Origin: an uncultured Woeseiaceae bacterium
GTDB lineage: Bacteria > Pseudomonadota > Gammaproteobacteria > Steroidobacterales > Woeseiaceae
Direction: 5' to 3'
NCBI GenBank assembly: GCA_947259985.1
Contig: CAMYOJ010000042.1
Location: 1-58,833 of the forward strand
DNA: 58,833 bases
Notes under the pieces: generated by a model
Databases searched by the model: none
Told to the model about the DNA's origin: nothing
What the model saw: the letters and a program-made list of their open reading frames with translations, nothing else
Made by a program: the position numbers and the translations under genes
In this document: one piece after another, positions 24,494 to 33,220 of the stretch
Layout: every line of letters begins with the position of its first letter
Position numbering within the stretch: the stretch's first letter is position 1

Positions 24494-25192
24494 CTACTGG
24501 CTGGTGTCGTCGGCGACGATCGACGGCAGTTCGATGAGAAGGCGACCTTCGGCTGCGACCAGCCCTTTTTCGGCCGAGTATGCGCGAGCCGACAATGACT
24601 CCACTCCTTGCGTGGCCAGTCCTCGCAATGTGCCCGATCCACCCGTAACCCTTGCCGTTCCGAGTGCCCCGGGTCCCGCCGACATATCACCAAGCCAGGT
24701 GCCCTTCCAGTTGTTGCCGGAACTGCGCCAGGCGGGAAAAGCGACCTCGCGGAAAAACGGCCAGTAGTTCTCCGACTGCTCGATGAACAGGCTGCCGCGA
24801 CCAGGCAGGTGGATATACCAGGTGCTGTCGACCAGCGCTTCGCCATTCAGCAGGCGCGTACGTTCGGAGCGCGAGGAGAACTTGACGCCGATTCCGGCCG
24901 TTCGGCCGCGAGCGTCTCGCATGACCGATGTCATCATGCTGGTCAGCCGGATTGGCGCTTCCCACAATTGCAGAACCTTGGCGGGATGCGGTTGCTGGCG
25001 CGACTCTCCATCATTCGTGAAAATGATGCTTTCGGAGGGCACATTCACATACGTAAGCGACATGACTTCGGCGTCGGTCACCGAAATCGGCGACAGTCGG
25101 CGCTCCGCCATGAACGGGTTGTAGATCATCGCGGCGACAAACAGCGTTACGCCAAACAGCACACCAGCGGCCAGCACAAGGAGGTACTTCAT
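24494..25192 (-). CDS. Membrane-anchored hypothetical protein, paralogue B of a tandem pair
   Basis: From ATG 25192 it has 232 residues: an N-terminal hydrophobic anchor (MKYLLVLAAGVLFGVTLFVA) and an extracytoplasmic body. GIGVKFSSRSERTRL, WYIHLPGRGSLFIEQSENYW and a later GTLRGLATQGVESLS segment recur in changed form in the upstream gene. The ATG overlaps the upstream stop by 4 bases (ATGA), fixing this start. I recognise no domain family. Gene order and similarity suggest the two proteins arose by duplication and act together at the inner membrane facing the periplasm. Confidence 0.65.
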   Translation of the reverse strand: MKYLLVLAAGVLFGVTLFVAAMIYNPFMAERRLSPISVTDAEVMSLTYVNVPSESIIFTNDGESRQQPHPAKVLQLWEAPIRLTSMMTSVMRDARGRTAGIGVKFSSRSERTRLLNGEALVDSTWYIHLPGRGSLFIEQSENYWPFFREVAFPAWRSSGNNWKGTWLGDMSAGPGALGTARVTGGSGTLRGLATQGVESLSARAYSAEKGLVAAEGRLLIELPSIVADDTSQ

Positions 25193-25770
25193 TCCAGGCC
25201 GTCCTCGTCTTCGGGGATATACTCGCCAATGTAATTGGCACTCAGCTCTATGCGGCCTGATGGGGCTCCTTCCTCGCCCGACGTATCGGCTACCCACCGC
25301 TCGGTCATGAAGCCTTTGAGCGGGGCGAACTCGCGAGAGCCCGCCGTGATTCCACCGCGGCGCATTCCGCCTTCCGATGCCTGGGACTGCATCGTGGCGT
25401 AAAGTGAACCACGCGCCGGTAGATGCAACACCCAGTCAATGACGTCGGCATCGCTGGCCGAGGTCCGCGAAGCAACACCGACGACAATGTCGCGCGTATT
25501 GCGAACCTTGAAGAGCTCCATGCGGATGCCGCTCAGTTCTTCGTCGGTCGGCCACTGCATTCCGGGCGGCACGGACTGCTTGCGGCCCGGCGCACCGACC
25601 ATCACGCGGTCCATCGGAATGTTTACATGAAACGACTCGATGTTGCCGCCGTTCGGCGCAACCGAGACGATCGAGGCTTCACGATGCTGGTCAACCGCGG
25701 GGTACGCATACAATGCGCCCGCGGCTGCAGCAAACCCGAGAAGGATTCCGATGATGAAGGTCTTCAACAA
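25189..25770 (-). CDS. Membrane-anchored hypothetical protein, paralogue A of a tandem pair
   Basis: The 193-residue product has an N-terminal hydrophobic segment (MLKTFIIGILLGFAAAAGAL) and an extracytoplasmic part. FHVNIPMDRVMV parallels YVNVPSESIIF in the next gene, and VVGVASRTSASD plus WVLHLPARGSLYATM parallel GVKFSSRSERT and WYIHLPGRGSLF. Both also have a late beta-like segment with a G-R/S-IEL-type ending. Identity between the two is modest but collinear. It overlaps its neighbour by ATGA. No known family is recognised and no lipobox is present. Confidence 0.65.
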   Translation of the reverse strand: MLKTFIIGILLGFAAAAGALYAYPAVDQHREASIVSVAPNGGNIESFHVNIPMDRVMVGAPGRKQSVPPGMQWPTDEELSGIRMELFKVRNTRDIVVGVASRTSASDADVIDWVLHLPARGSLYATMQSQASEGGMRRGGITAGSREFAPLKGFMTERWVADTSGEEGAPSGRIELSANYIGEYIPEDEDGLE

Positions 25771-25953
25771 AACGATACCACCTGGCGACGCCAGTCAATT
25801 CAGCTAATTGCGCCGAGTTTAGTTAAATTGGCGGAGTCCTCACAATGAATCGGGGCGTTTTTGTGACCTGGCGCACATCATTCGAGCGCCAGGACCGCCG
25901 AAAGCCCGCAACCGGCCCTGTATCCCGGCTTTCCTATCGGCCGAACCCGCCGT

Positions 25954-25959
25954 TACAAT
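25954..25959 (+). promoter_or_regulatory. Predicted -10 element of sulfotransferase gene
   Basis: TACAAT lies 36 bases before ATG 25995; the region 17 bases upstream (TTCCTA) is only a weak -35. It supports starting the gene at 25995 rather than at the longer frame from 25845. Confidence 0.3.
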
Positions 25960-25994
25960 CCGCCAGGCACCACTATCGATCGCGGGAGCCTTCC

Positions 25995-26726
25995 ATGACG
26001 TCACCTATCTGCCTCTGGTCCGGCCCGCGCAATGTGTCGACCGCGTTGATGTACAGCTTCGCGCAACGCGATGACATTCGCGTCATCGACGAACCGCTTT
26101 ACGGGCACTACCTGCGCGTCACGGATGCGGATCATCCGGGGCGCGAGGAAGTCATCGCGTCAATGAACTGCGATGGCGAGGCCGTTATGCGCGAACTCGT
26201 GGAGTCCGAGCCAGGAGACAAGCGCCTGTTCGTGAAGCACATGGCGCATCATCTCGTGGATATCGATCACGGCTTCCTGCGTTTGACGAGCAATATATTC
26301 CTGGTTCGTGACCCGCGCGAAATGCTGCCCTCTTTGACGATTCAGCTGCCGCATGCAGAACTCGCCGATACGGGACTCGAGCAGCAGTGGCGGCTGTACA
26401 GTGAGCTTCGTGACGCCGGGCAGACGCCGGCGATTCTCGATTCGCGCGAATTGTTGCTCGATCCGGCCGGCGTAGTGACGCAACTCTGCGATCACCTGGG
26501 CTTGCGCTTCGACCCGGGCATGCTGAGCTGGGAAGCGGGACCGATCCCGGAGGACGGTGTCTGGGCGCCCCACTGGTATCACGCCGTCCACAAGAGCACC
26601 GGATTTGCGCGTTACAAAGCCAAGATCGAATTTCCTGAACACCTCGAAGGGCTGCTTGCCGAGTGCTCTTCTTGGTATGAAAAACTGTATGCCCACGCGT
26701 TCAAATCGGGCCGCCAAGGAGATTGA
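25995..26726 (+). CDS. Sulfotransferase-family protein
   Basis: From ATG 25995, preceded by a GGAG, this is a 243-residue P-loop sulfotransferase-like protein. ICLWSGPRNVSTALMYSF at 4-21 is the PAPS 5'-phosphosulfate loop. EPLYGHYL follows, and FLVRDPREMLPSL near 100 is the 3'-phosphate motif. The compact form resembles branched-chain aminotransferase-associated sulfotransferases. It is followed, 1 base after its stop, by a class IV aminotransferase gene whose Shine-Dalgarno sequence lies inside this gene. The pairing implies a joint pathway, possibly modification of an amino-acid-derived metabolite. The sulfate acceptor is unknown. Confidence 0.8.
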   Translation: MTSPICLWSGPRNVSTALMYSFAQRDDIRVIDEPLYGHYLRVTDADHPGREEVIASMNCDGEAVMRELVESEPGDKRLFVKHMAHHLVDIDHGFLRLTSNIFLVRDPREMLPSLTIQLPHAELADTGLEQQWRLYSELRDAGQTPAILDSRELLLDPAGVVTQLCDHLGLRFDPGMLSWEAGPIPEDGVWAPHWYHAVHKSTGFARYKAKIEFPEHLEGLLAECSSWYEKLYAHAFKSGRQGD

Positions 26727-26727
26727 A

Positions 26728-27621
26728 TTGAAACTGCCAGATTCCCGTAATGCCGATATCCTCGTTCACGTCAATGGCCGACTGGTGCCGCGCAGCGAAG
26801 CCAGGGTCTCGGTCTTCGACAGCGTCGTCCAGGGTGGCGATGCCGTCTGGGAGGGCCTGCGCGTATACAACGGCCGTATCGCGGATCTCGATGGCCATCT
26901 TGCTCGCCTGCAGGATTCGGCCCGGACGCTGGCCTTTGAAAACGTGCCATCTTCCGATGAAGTGCGTGCCGCGATCGTTGCGACGCTCGAGGCTAATGGT
27001 ATGCGAGACGATGCACATATTCGCCTGACACTGACGCGCGGCGAAAAGGTCACCTCCGGCATGAACCCGCGCTTCAACCAGTCCGGTTGTACTCTGATCG
27101 TTCTCGCAGAATGGAAACCGCCCGTCTATTCGGACGATGGCATACGCGTCATTACGGCTTCAACGCGCCGCAATACGCCGCAATGCCTGGATTCGAAGAT
27201 TCACCACAACAACCTGCTCAACAACATTCTCGCCGCTATCGAAGCCAACGTGGCAGGGGTCGACGCGGCGATCATGCTGGATGTGAATGGTTTCGTCTCC
27301 GAGACCAACGATACCAACCTGTTTCTCGTTCGCGCGGGCGAGGTACTGACGCCGCACGCCGATAGCTGCCTGCCCGGCCTGACCCGCAGGATGATCCTCG
27401 ACATCTGTAAACAGCAGGGCATTCCGGCAGGTGAGCGCAACCTGTCGCTTGCGGAGCTGTATACCGCCGACGAAGTATTCACGACCGGCACGATGGGTGA
27501 GTTGACGCCCGTGCTGGAAGCGGATGGCAGAGTAATCGCCGATGGTGCCGTCGGACCGATGACGCGCCGCCTGCAAGAACTGCATCGTGGTCACGCCTGG
27601 GACCACGGCACACCGTTCTGA
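26728..27621 (+). CDS. Class IV aminotransferase (BCAT/ADCL-like)
   Basis: The start is TTG 26728: AAGGAG at 26716-26721 sits 6 bases before it, and homology begins only a few codons later. The 297-residue product has fold type IV features: VNGRLVPRSEARVSVFDSVV, EGLRVYNGRI, the PLP Lys in LDSKIHHNNLLNNI, and NGFVSETNDTNLFLVR, with a C-terminal VFTTGTMGELTPV. It could be a branched-chain or D-amino acid aminotransferase or a lyase of the same fold; specificity residues were not resolved. It is coupled to the sulfotransferase gene and butts directly against the convergent gshA. Confidence 0.85.
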   Translation: MKLPDSRNADILVHVNGRLVPRSEARVSVFDSVVQGGDAVWEGLRVYNGRIADLDGHLARLQDSARTLAFENVPSSDEVRAAIVATLEANGMRDDAHIRLTLTRGEKVTSGMNPRFNQSGCTLIVLAEWKPPVYSDDGIRVITASTRRNTPQCLDSKIHHNNLLNNILAAIEANVAGVDAAIMLDVNGFVSETNDTNLFLVRAGEVLTPHADSCLPGLTRRMILDICKQQGIPAGERNLSLAELYTADEVFTTGTMGELTPVLEADGRVIADGAVGPMTRRLQELHRGHAWDHGTPF

Positions 27622-29190
27622 TCAGTAATTCGAGAAGTATTGCTGCAGGTAATCGTCGAGGCTGATCTCATCGGCTTCTTCGATCTCTTGCTGGCGTCGC
27701 AGCGAGTCGAAGGCCTCTTTTTCGAGAACGGCTTTGCGCGCATCGTCGAGCGGCGCAATGCTGGCGAAATAGTCGCTGTAGTTGGCCGCCAAAGCCAGCA
27801 CGTACTCGAAAAAGCTGCTGCGTGTTTCCTCGAGATCGGAGAGCACGCGCGCCGACGGTGTGGCCGCCGGATCCTTGACGAGCTGCCGCATCAGGCGCAC
27901 TGAGTCCATGTAGCTGGCGCCACCCTCGTGACTGTCGATGACGTCGGCAACTGCAGCGACGTTGGTCAGTATCTCGGCTGCCCAATCCCGGAGTCTCACC
28001 GATGCGTCTCCGCGCTGCAGCCGGAACTCCGGATCGCGGCCATGTTTGGCAGTTCCCACATGGTTGGCACTGATCGCACCGAGCGCCGCGTCATCGATGC
28101 GCGGGCTGTCTTCGAGAAGACAGTAGATGAGAAATGCCTCGATGAAACGCATCGTGTTCTGGTTGATGCCGGACGGATCGAAGGGATTGATGTCGAGCGA
28201 GCGAATCTCGACGTACTCGATACCGTCCCTGCGCAGAGCCGCGGTCGGCTGCTCGCCCGATCGCGCTATGCGTTTCGGGCGAACGGGCGAGTAAAACTCG
28301 TTTTCGATCTGTAACAGGTTGGCGTTAAGCTGCCGGTATTCGCCGTTGGCCTTGACGCCAATTGCTTCGTACGACGGTTCGGGTGTGCCTATCGCTCTGC
28401 TCAGGTCGCGGACGTACTCTTCCAGGCTGTTCAGCGATATGTTGATTCGTGACTGGTTCTGATTGCTGTAGCCGAGATCGCTCATGCGCAGTGACGTGGC
28501 GCAGGGCTCATACCAGGTATCGGCGTTCAAAGACTTTAGTCCGGCGGCCTCGGCGCCCGCGAATGACTTGCAAAGCGCCGGTGAAGCGCCAAACAGGTAC
28601 AGTATCAGCCACCCCATACGACGAAAATTACGTATCAGGTGCAGATATTGCTCGGAGCGAAAATCGGCGAGCGGCGCTGTCGACCCGGCGATTTGCCGGT
28701 ACAGGGGCCAGAAGTCTTCAGGCAGGGAATAGTTGAAGTGTACGCCCGCAATGACCTGCATCTGGCGCCCGTATCGGAACCCCAGCCCACGACGATAGAT
28801 TGTCTTCATGCGGCCAACGTTGGAGGACCCGTACCTTGCGAGCGGAATTCCTTCGTCCTCGGGTACCAGGCAAGGCATGCTCGCCGGCCATAACAATTCG
28901 TCGCCAAGGTTCGCATAGGTGAACTGGTGAATGTCGCAGAGACACTGTAATGCCTCCCAGGTCGTTGCAAACGCCGGCGTCACGAATTCGAGCAACGCTT
29001 CCGAGAAATCGGTCGTGATGTAACGATTGGTCAGCGCGGATCCGAGCCCGTCAGGATGTCGTAATGTCGAGAGGAATCCGTCCCGAGTGACGCGCAGCGC
29101 TTCTTTCTCGACGCCCCTCTGGCCGCCATGCAGGGCATCGGTGTCGGCGGCCGAAATCGCCGCCAGGCGTCTTTCAAGTCCCTGTTCCAA
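27622..29190 (-). CDS. gshA: Glutamate-cysteine ligase
   Basis: The 522-residue protein matches the class I (gammaproteobacterial) GshA length and motifs: RGVEKEALRV near residue 26, TTDFSEALLEFVTPAF near 58, PCLVPEDEGIPLARYGSSN, and HFNYSLPEDFW. EYVEIRSLDINPFDPSGI is also present. It forms gamma-glutamylcysteine, the first step to glutathione, in the cytoplasm. The stop is immediately adjacent (0 bases) to the stop of the convergent aminotransferase gene. gshB is not in the window. It is divergent from the DUF2845 gene, with a 113-base gap between them. Confidence 0.93.
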   Translation of the reverse strand: MEQGLERRLAAISAADTDALHGGQRGVEKEALRVTRDGFLSTLRHPDGLGSALTNRYITTDFSEALLEFVTPAFATTWEALQCLCDIHQFTYANLGDELLWPASMPCLVPEDEGIPLARYGSSNVGRMKTIYRRGLGFRYGRQMQVIAGVHFNYSLPEDFWPLYRQIAGSTAPLADFRSEQYLHLIRNFRRMGWLILYLFGASPALCKSFAGAEAAGLKSLNADTWYEPCATSLRMSDLGYSNQNQSRINISLNSLEEYVRDLSRAIGTPEPSYEAIGVKANGEYRQLNANLLQIENEFYSPVRPKRIARSGEQPTAALRRDGIEYVEIRSLDINPFDPSGINQNTMRFIEAFLIYCLLEDSPRIDDAALGAISANHVGTAKHGRDPEFRLQRGDASVRLRDWAAEILTNVAAVADVIDSHEGGASYMDSVRLMRQLVKDPAATPSARVLSDLEETRSSFFEYVLALAANYSDYFASIAPLDDARKAVLEKEAFDSLRRQQEIEEADEISLDDYLQQYFSNY

Positions 29191-29303
29191 TTGTCGTCCT
29201 TCAAAGTTTGCTTACGAGCGCGAGCGCGTAAGCATTTTTACCATAACCGCCGCACCGGCGTACGCCGAGACCCGAATCAGACCTGTTCTGCTATGCTTCA
29301 GTC

Positions 29304-29810
29304 ATGGCTGTTCGTTCCATTTGCGTTTCCGTTGCCGTGCTGCTGATGCTGCTTGCGGCGCCGGCGCAGGCCTTTCGCTGTGGCAACAAGCTGGTCAGGG
29401 AAGACATGCACGAACAACAGGTTCTGGTCGCCTGCGGCGAACCCACGACAGTACGCTATCTTGGCACGGCCGTGCGCAATGTTTACATACCGACACGACG
29501 CACGCTCGTTCACGGCGTGTCCAGTGAGCGCTACGGTCGCTACAGTCGCTACGGCTATTACACCGAGGAAGTCGTCATCACCGAGTACGTCTACAATTTC
29601 GGCCCACGCAAGTTCATGCGCCGGCTCCTTTTCGAAGGCGGCGTACTCGTTTCCATCGAGAAGATCGGTTACGGCTATCTCCGCCTGGCCATTGACGCGG
29701 AGCTCCAACAGCATGAACGAATCCAGGCTACGTCGCCTGCGCGACCGGGCATCGGGCGCGGCAACTCTTATCAACGAAGGTTGCAAGATAACCGGGGTCA
29801 TTACGGGTAA
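29304..29810 (+). CDS. DUF2845 exported protein
   Basis: The 168-residue protein has a signal peptide ending APAQAF (cleavage near residue 24). A DUF2845 core follows, with FRCGNKLVREDMHEQQVLVACGEPT, two conserved Cys (about 26 and 44) and a YVYNFGPRKFMRRLLFEGGVLVSIE strand pattern. The Cys pair may form a disulfide in the periplasm. Function is unknown. Its last 98 bases overlap the bactofilin gene in another frame; the C-terminal 30 residues are low in hydrophobics and could be a read-through tail created by that overlap. Confidence 0.75.
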   Translation: MAVRSICVSVAVLLMLLAAPAQAFRCGNKLVREDMHEQQVLVACGEPTTVRYLGTAVRNVYIPTRRTLVHGVSSERYGRYSRYGYYTEEVVITEYVYNFGPRKFMRRLLFEGGVLVSIEKIGYGYLRLAIDAELQQHERIQATSPARPGIGRGNSYQRRLQDNRGHYG

Positions 29811-30105
29811 CGGTGATTTCCTGATCAACGGCGAAATCGACGGTGACTGCGACGTACAAGGCACGATCACGCTGGCGCAGAACGGTCTCTGGCGAGGCAC
29901 TATCAAGGCAAACGCGGTTATTGTATCGGGACACATCGAAGGCGATATCGTTACGTCTGGCAGCGTGGAGATCACAGCTTCGGCAAAGATCACGGGCACG
30001 GTTACCGGCGAGGCAATTGCCGTCGCCGAGGGCGCCATCGTCGACGGTGTCATGCAAACCACGGGACAGCCGGCCCCGACCGAGTTCGTCGAAAAGCGCA
30101 AATAG
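29713..30105 (+). CDS. Bactofilin (polymer-forming cytoskeletal protein)
   Basis: From ATG 29713 this 130-residue protein shows the bactofilin beta-helix periodicity: TLINEGCKITGVITGNGDFLINGEIDGDC, then ANAVIVSGHIEGDIVTSGSVEI and SAKITGTVTGEAIAVAEGAIVDG, with Gly/Val/Ile repeating every 17-18 residues. Bactofilins polymerise without nucleotide and act in cell shape, stalk formation or chromosome/polar organisation. No ATG occurs between 29713 and the start of homology, so the gene must overlap the DUF2845 gene by about 98 bases. GGAG lies 10 bases before the ATG. No M23 peptidase partner is adjacent. Confidence 0.85.
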   Translation: MNESRLRRLRDRASGAATLINEGCKITGVITGNGDFLINGEIDGDCDVQGTITLAQNGLWRGTIKANAVIVSGHIEGDIVTSGSVEITASAKITGTVTGEAIAVAEGAIVDGVMQTTGQPAPTEFVEKRK

Positions 30106-30173
30106 CCCGACAGCTCGGCCCAGCGCGGCCATTATTAGTCCAATCCGGTCAATTTGGCGCCCGGTGGAGGCCT

Positions 30174-30195
30174 CGGGTGCTACACTGGGCACCCG
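30174..30195 (+). promoter_or_regulatory. Extended -10 promoter inside a dyad before the GGDEF-EAL gene
   Basis: CGGGTGC (30174-30180) and GCACCCG (30189-30195) flank TACACT, which is preceded by TGC to form an extended -10. A repressor binding the dyad would cover the promoter. The predicted start is about 27 bases before ATG 30220. Confidence 0.35.
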
Positions 30196-30219
30196 TTTCG
30201 GCCGAATAAAAATCACGAC

Positions 30220-32658
30220 ATGCCCGGCAATCGCTTTCCGCGCTTTCTCCTGTTGATGGTGGCACTGGGTGTCGCTGTCGCGGCGCTCATGTTGTCGATG
30301 TTCTACGGCCAGTCCCGCTGGCTCGCGGACCAGATCGTCGCGACCAGCTCCGAACAGCACTACGCCTTCCTGCAGGGCAGTTTCGAGCGGCGCGCGCGCT
30401 CGCAAATGCACAGCATCGCCGATGATCTGGCCCGTGACAGTGGGGCCGATCCCGGCCTGCTCGTGAACCAGGCGCTGCGAGTCAACGGAAACCTGTCAGG
30501 CATCCGATTCACGGATAGTAGTGGCCGATCATGGACCGGCGGCAGCGTGCCGGTCGTCGACGATCCACTCGTCGTGACATGGCTGGACGACCACCTGTTG
30601 CTTCCGTTTCCGGTGGAACGGGACGGTAATCGAATCGGCTTTGTCAGTGGCGTCTTTCTGCTCGATGAGCTGCGCGCGGAGTACAGCGCTTTCGGCGAGC
30701 TGGTTGCGACGCAGGAAGTCCAAAGCCGGCGCATCAGCTATTTCTGGATCACTGCCGGCATGCTGGCAACCTGGGTGCTTTGCGGCGCCGTCGTCTGGTT
30801 GATCGTGCGCGGCCATAACCAGCGAATCCGTCAGCTCAAGGTGCAGGCGGAGAAATTGCGCGACGCCGATTTCGGCGAGCCGCTGCCGGTGCAGCGGGAC
30901 GATCAACTCGGTGAGCTGGCGGCCGTGTTCAACAATATGCGTGACCGTCTGCGTGAAACCACGCTGTCGCGGGACTATGTCGACAGCATCCTGTCGGGCA
31001 TGAACGAAGTAATCATCGTGACCGCCGAGGACGGCACGATTCAGCATATCAATGCCGCCACGTCACAGTTGCTTGGATACAGCGAAGACGAACTGATCGA
31101 CATGTCGATCGACTTCGTTGTTGATAGCAGCAAGTCGCGGTCCCTGATTGACGATCCGGTTTCCGGACTGCCGAAAGAATCCACATTTGAATCGAAGTTC
31201 GGCGAGTCCATCCCGGTGTCCTACACCTGCTCGATCATCGAGGATGAGAGCGGTGTATCGGTGAACCGTATTTACGCGGCCCAGAACATTACCGAACGCC
31301 GCCGCGCCGAGAAACGCATTCGCTACCTGGCCCGCATCGATGCACTGACGAAAATTCCGAACCGGATGCAGTTTCAGCATCTGCTGCAGCGCAGCATTGC
31401 CCGGTCACGCCGCGCTGGCAAGCCGCTCTGTCTTTTCTATGTGGACATCGATCACTTCAAGGAGATCAACGATACCTTTGGTCACCTCGCAGGCGATACG
31501 ACGCTCGAAACGGTTGCCGAGCGCCTTGCCGATACCTTGCCGAAAACCTCGATATTCGGCCGACTGGGCGGTGACGAATTCGGCGTGATCATCGACGGCC
31601 TGGGCCCTGACGGGCCGCAGCAACGTGGCGCGACCGAACTTGCCAGGAAATTGCTCAAGCGGCTGGCCGACCCGTTCTTCGTACAGGGTCACGAAGTATT
31701 CATGACCGCCAGCATGGGCATTGCGCATTACCCCAAGGATGCCCCAAACGTCATCGACCTGATTCGCAATGCGGATGCCGCGCTGTATCACGCCAAGAAA
31801 GACGGCGGCAATGAGTTGGCATTTTACAAACCAAAATTGAACGAAGCGTCGGTAGAACGCCTGATGACCAAGAGCAAGCTGAAGCGCGCCTTCGAGCGTG
31901 ACGAACTGCTCGTGCACTACCAGCCGAAATACAACCTCGAGACCGGCGAGGTATTCGGTGCCGAAGCACTGGTGCGCTGGGAGCTGCCCGAGCGCGGGCT
32001 GGTTCTGCCTTCGGACTTCATTCCCATCGCCGAGGAAACCAGCCTGATTATCGAAATCGGCGAATGGGTGCTCGACAAGGTCTGCGAGGACTTTCGATTC
32101 TGGCAAAGAAGTGTCTCATCGCCGGGTCGCGTGTCGGTCAACCTGTCCCTGAAGCAGCTTCGGCAGATCGGCTTCATCAACCGAATCGGCTCCATCCTCC
32201 GCGGTCATGAAGTGTCGCCAACGTCGCTTGAACTCGAAATTACCGAGACGACATTGATGGAGAACCCTGAACGCACAATCAAGTTGCTGGACGAGCTTTA
32301 CGGGCTCGGGCTGCACCTGGCTATCGATGACTTCGGCACCGGCTACTCGTCCCTGAGTGCCTTGCAGCAGTTCCCGATCAGCACACTGAAGATCGACCAG
32401 TCGTTTGTACGTGACATTTTTTCCAATCCCGATGACGCCACGATCGTCGACACAATAATCCAGATGGGTCGCAACCTGAATTTGGACGTTGTTGCCGAAG
32501 GCGTCGAGGATGAAGCACAACTCGGTATCCTGCAAAGACTCGGCTGCACCTACGTCCAGGGACTGCTCTTCGGCGACCCTATGAGCTCGGATAATTATCT
32601 CGAGTTGCTGCTGGCGCAGGCCGAGGGTACCGATACTCACCGCGCCTTGTTTGCCTGA
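30220..32658 (+). CDS. Membrane GGDEF-EAL protein (c-di-GMP metabolism)
   Basis: From ATG 30220 the product has 812 residues. It has a TM helix (about 8-28), a periplasmic sensor (30-175), a second TM (180-205), HAMP (205-260, with LKVQAEKLRDADFGEPLP), and PAS (265-370). GGDEF spans 375-540, with the intact motif GRLGGDEFG at about 447-455 and no RxxD inhibitory site before it. EAL spans 550-805, with GAEALVRW at about 579, DDFGTGYSSLSALQQFP, and LKIDQSF. Both catalytic signatures look intact, so synthesis and degradation are both possible. It probably ties an envelope signal to c-di-GMP. Confidence 0.9.
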   Translation: MPGNRFPRFLLLMVALGVAVAALMLSMFYGQSRWLADQIVATSSEQHYAFLQGSFERRARSQMHSIADDLARDSGADPGLLVNQALRVNGNLSGIRFTDSSGRSWTGGSVPVVDDPLVVTWLDDHLLLPFPVERDGNRIGFVSGVFLLDELRAEYSAFGELVATQEVQSRRISYFWITAGMLATWVLCGAVVWLIVRGHNQRIRQLKVQAEKLRDADFGEPLPVQRDDQLGELAAVFNNMRDRLRETTLSRDYVDSILSGMNEVIIVTAEDGTIQHINAATSQLLGYSEDELIDMSIDFVVDSSKSRSLIDDPVSGLPKESTFESKFGESIPVSYTCSIIEDESGVSVNRIYAAQNITERRRAEKRIRYLARIDALTKIPNRMQFQHLLQRSIARSRRAGKPLCLFYVDIDHFKEINDTFGHLAGDTTLETVAERLADTLPKTSIFGRLGGDEFGVIIDGLGPDGPQQRGATELARKLLKRLADPFFVQGHEVFMTASMGIAHYPKDAPNVIDLIRNADAALYHAKKDGGNELAFYKPKLNEASVERLMTKSKLKRAFERDELLVHYQPKYNLETGEVFGAEALVRWELPERGLVLPSDFIPIAEETSLIIEIGEWVLDKVCEDFRFWQRSVSSPGRVSVNLSLKQLRQIGFINRIGSILRGHEVSPTSLELEITETTLMENPERTIKLLDELYGLGLHLAIDDFGTGYSSLSALQQFPISTLKIDQSFVRDIFSNPDDATIVDTIIQMGRNLNLDVVAEGVEDEAQLGILQRLGCTYVQGLLFGDPMSSDNYLELLLAQAEGTDTHRALFA

Positions 32659-32779
32659 GATCTCTGACAAAGCACTGATTTAAAAGCAACAAATCCATCT
32701 CTTCACTCGCCACCGGCAAAATGCTTAAATGTCACCTTCGACCTGCCCGGAATCGACGGGCGCCTGAAAAGTAGATTCA

Positions 32780-33139
32780 ATGAACATTATTACCCGAAGC
32801 CTTATTTCAGTGTTATTTGTCACTTTGACGCCTTTGGCACTGGCCTGCGACTATCCGCAGCGTGTAGGCGTTCCCGACGGAGCGACCGCCACCAAGGAAG
32901 ATATGATTACCGGACAACGCGGCGTCAAGGATTACATCGCCGCAATGGATGAATACCTTGCATGTATCGAAGCCGCCGAGCAGGAGACGGTTGCCGGGAC
33001 CGACCAGTCGGACGAGGCTGCCAAGCAACAGCGCATCGAGATGTTTAACAAGAAGTACAACGCGGCCGTCGCGGAAATGAACCTCGTCGCCGAGGAATTC
33101 AACATGCAGGTACGCACGTACAAGGAACGTAGTCAGTAA
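32780..33139 (+). CDS. Small exported helical protein, unknown
   Basis: The 119-residue product has a signal peptide (about 1-22, ending PLALACDYP). A mature, mostly helical part contains DYIAAMDEYLACIEAAEQE and RIEMFNKKYNAAVAEMNLVAEEFN. The two Cys (about 23 and 62) may pair in the periplasm. No lipobox consensus is seen, although LALAC is suggestive of one at position 23, so a lipoprotein cannot be excluded. I recognise no family. A strong terminator follows. Confidence 0.65.
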   Translation: MNIITRSLISVLFVTLTPLALACDYPQRVGVPDGATATKEDMITGQRGVKDYIAAMDEYLACIEAAEQETVAGTDQSDEAAKQQRIEMFNKKYNAAVAEMNLVAEEFNMQVRTYKERSQ

Positions 33140-33161
33140 ACGACGTAGCACCGAGCTAATG

Positions 33162-33189
33162 AAACGCCCGCTTCGAAGCGGGCGTTTTT
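33162..33189 (+). terminator. Rho-independent terminator
   Basis: AAACGCCCGCTT and AAGCGGGCGTTT form a long stem around a TCGA-type tip, followed by a short T run. It ends the small exported-protein gene. A weaker T run on the other strand could also slow transcription leaving the psp operon. Confidence 0.85.
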
Positions 33190-33220
33190 CTTGGAATCGA
33201 ATGCGGCAGCTTGCTTGTCT

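Noticed and set aside
33162..33189. Palindrome as transposon inverted repeat
   Set aside because: A stem with following T run just after a stop codon is a terminator; no transposase is nearby.
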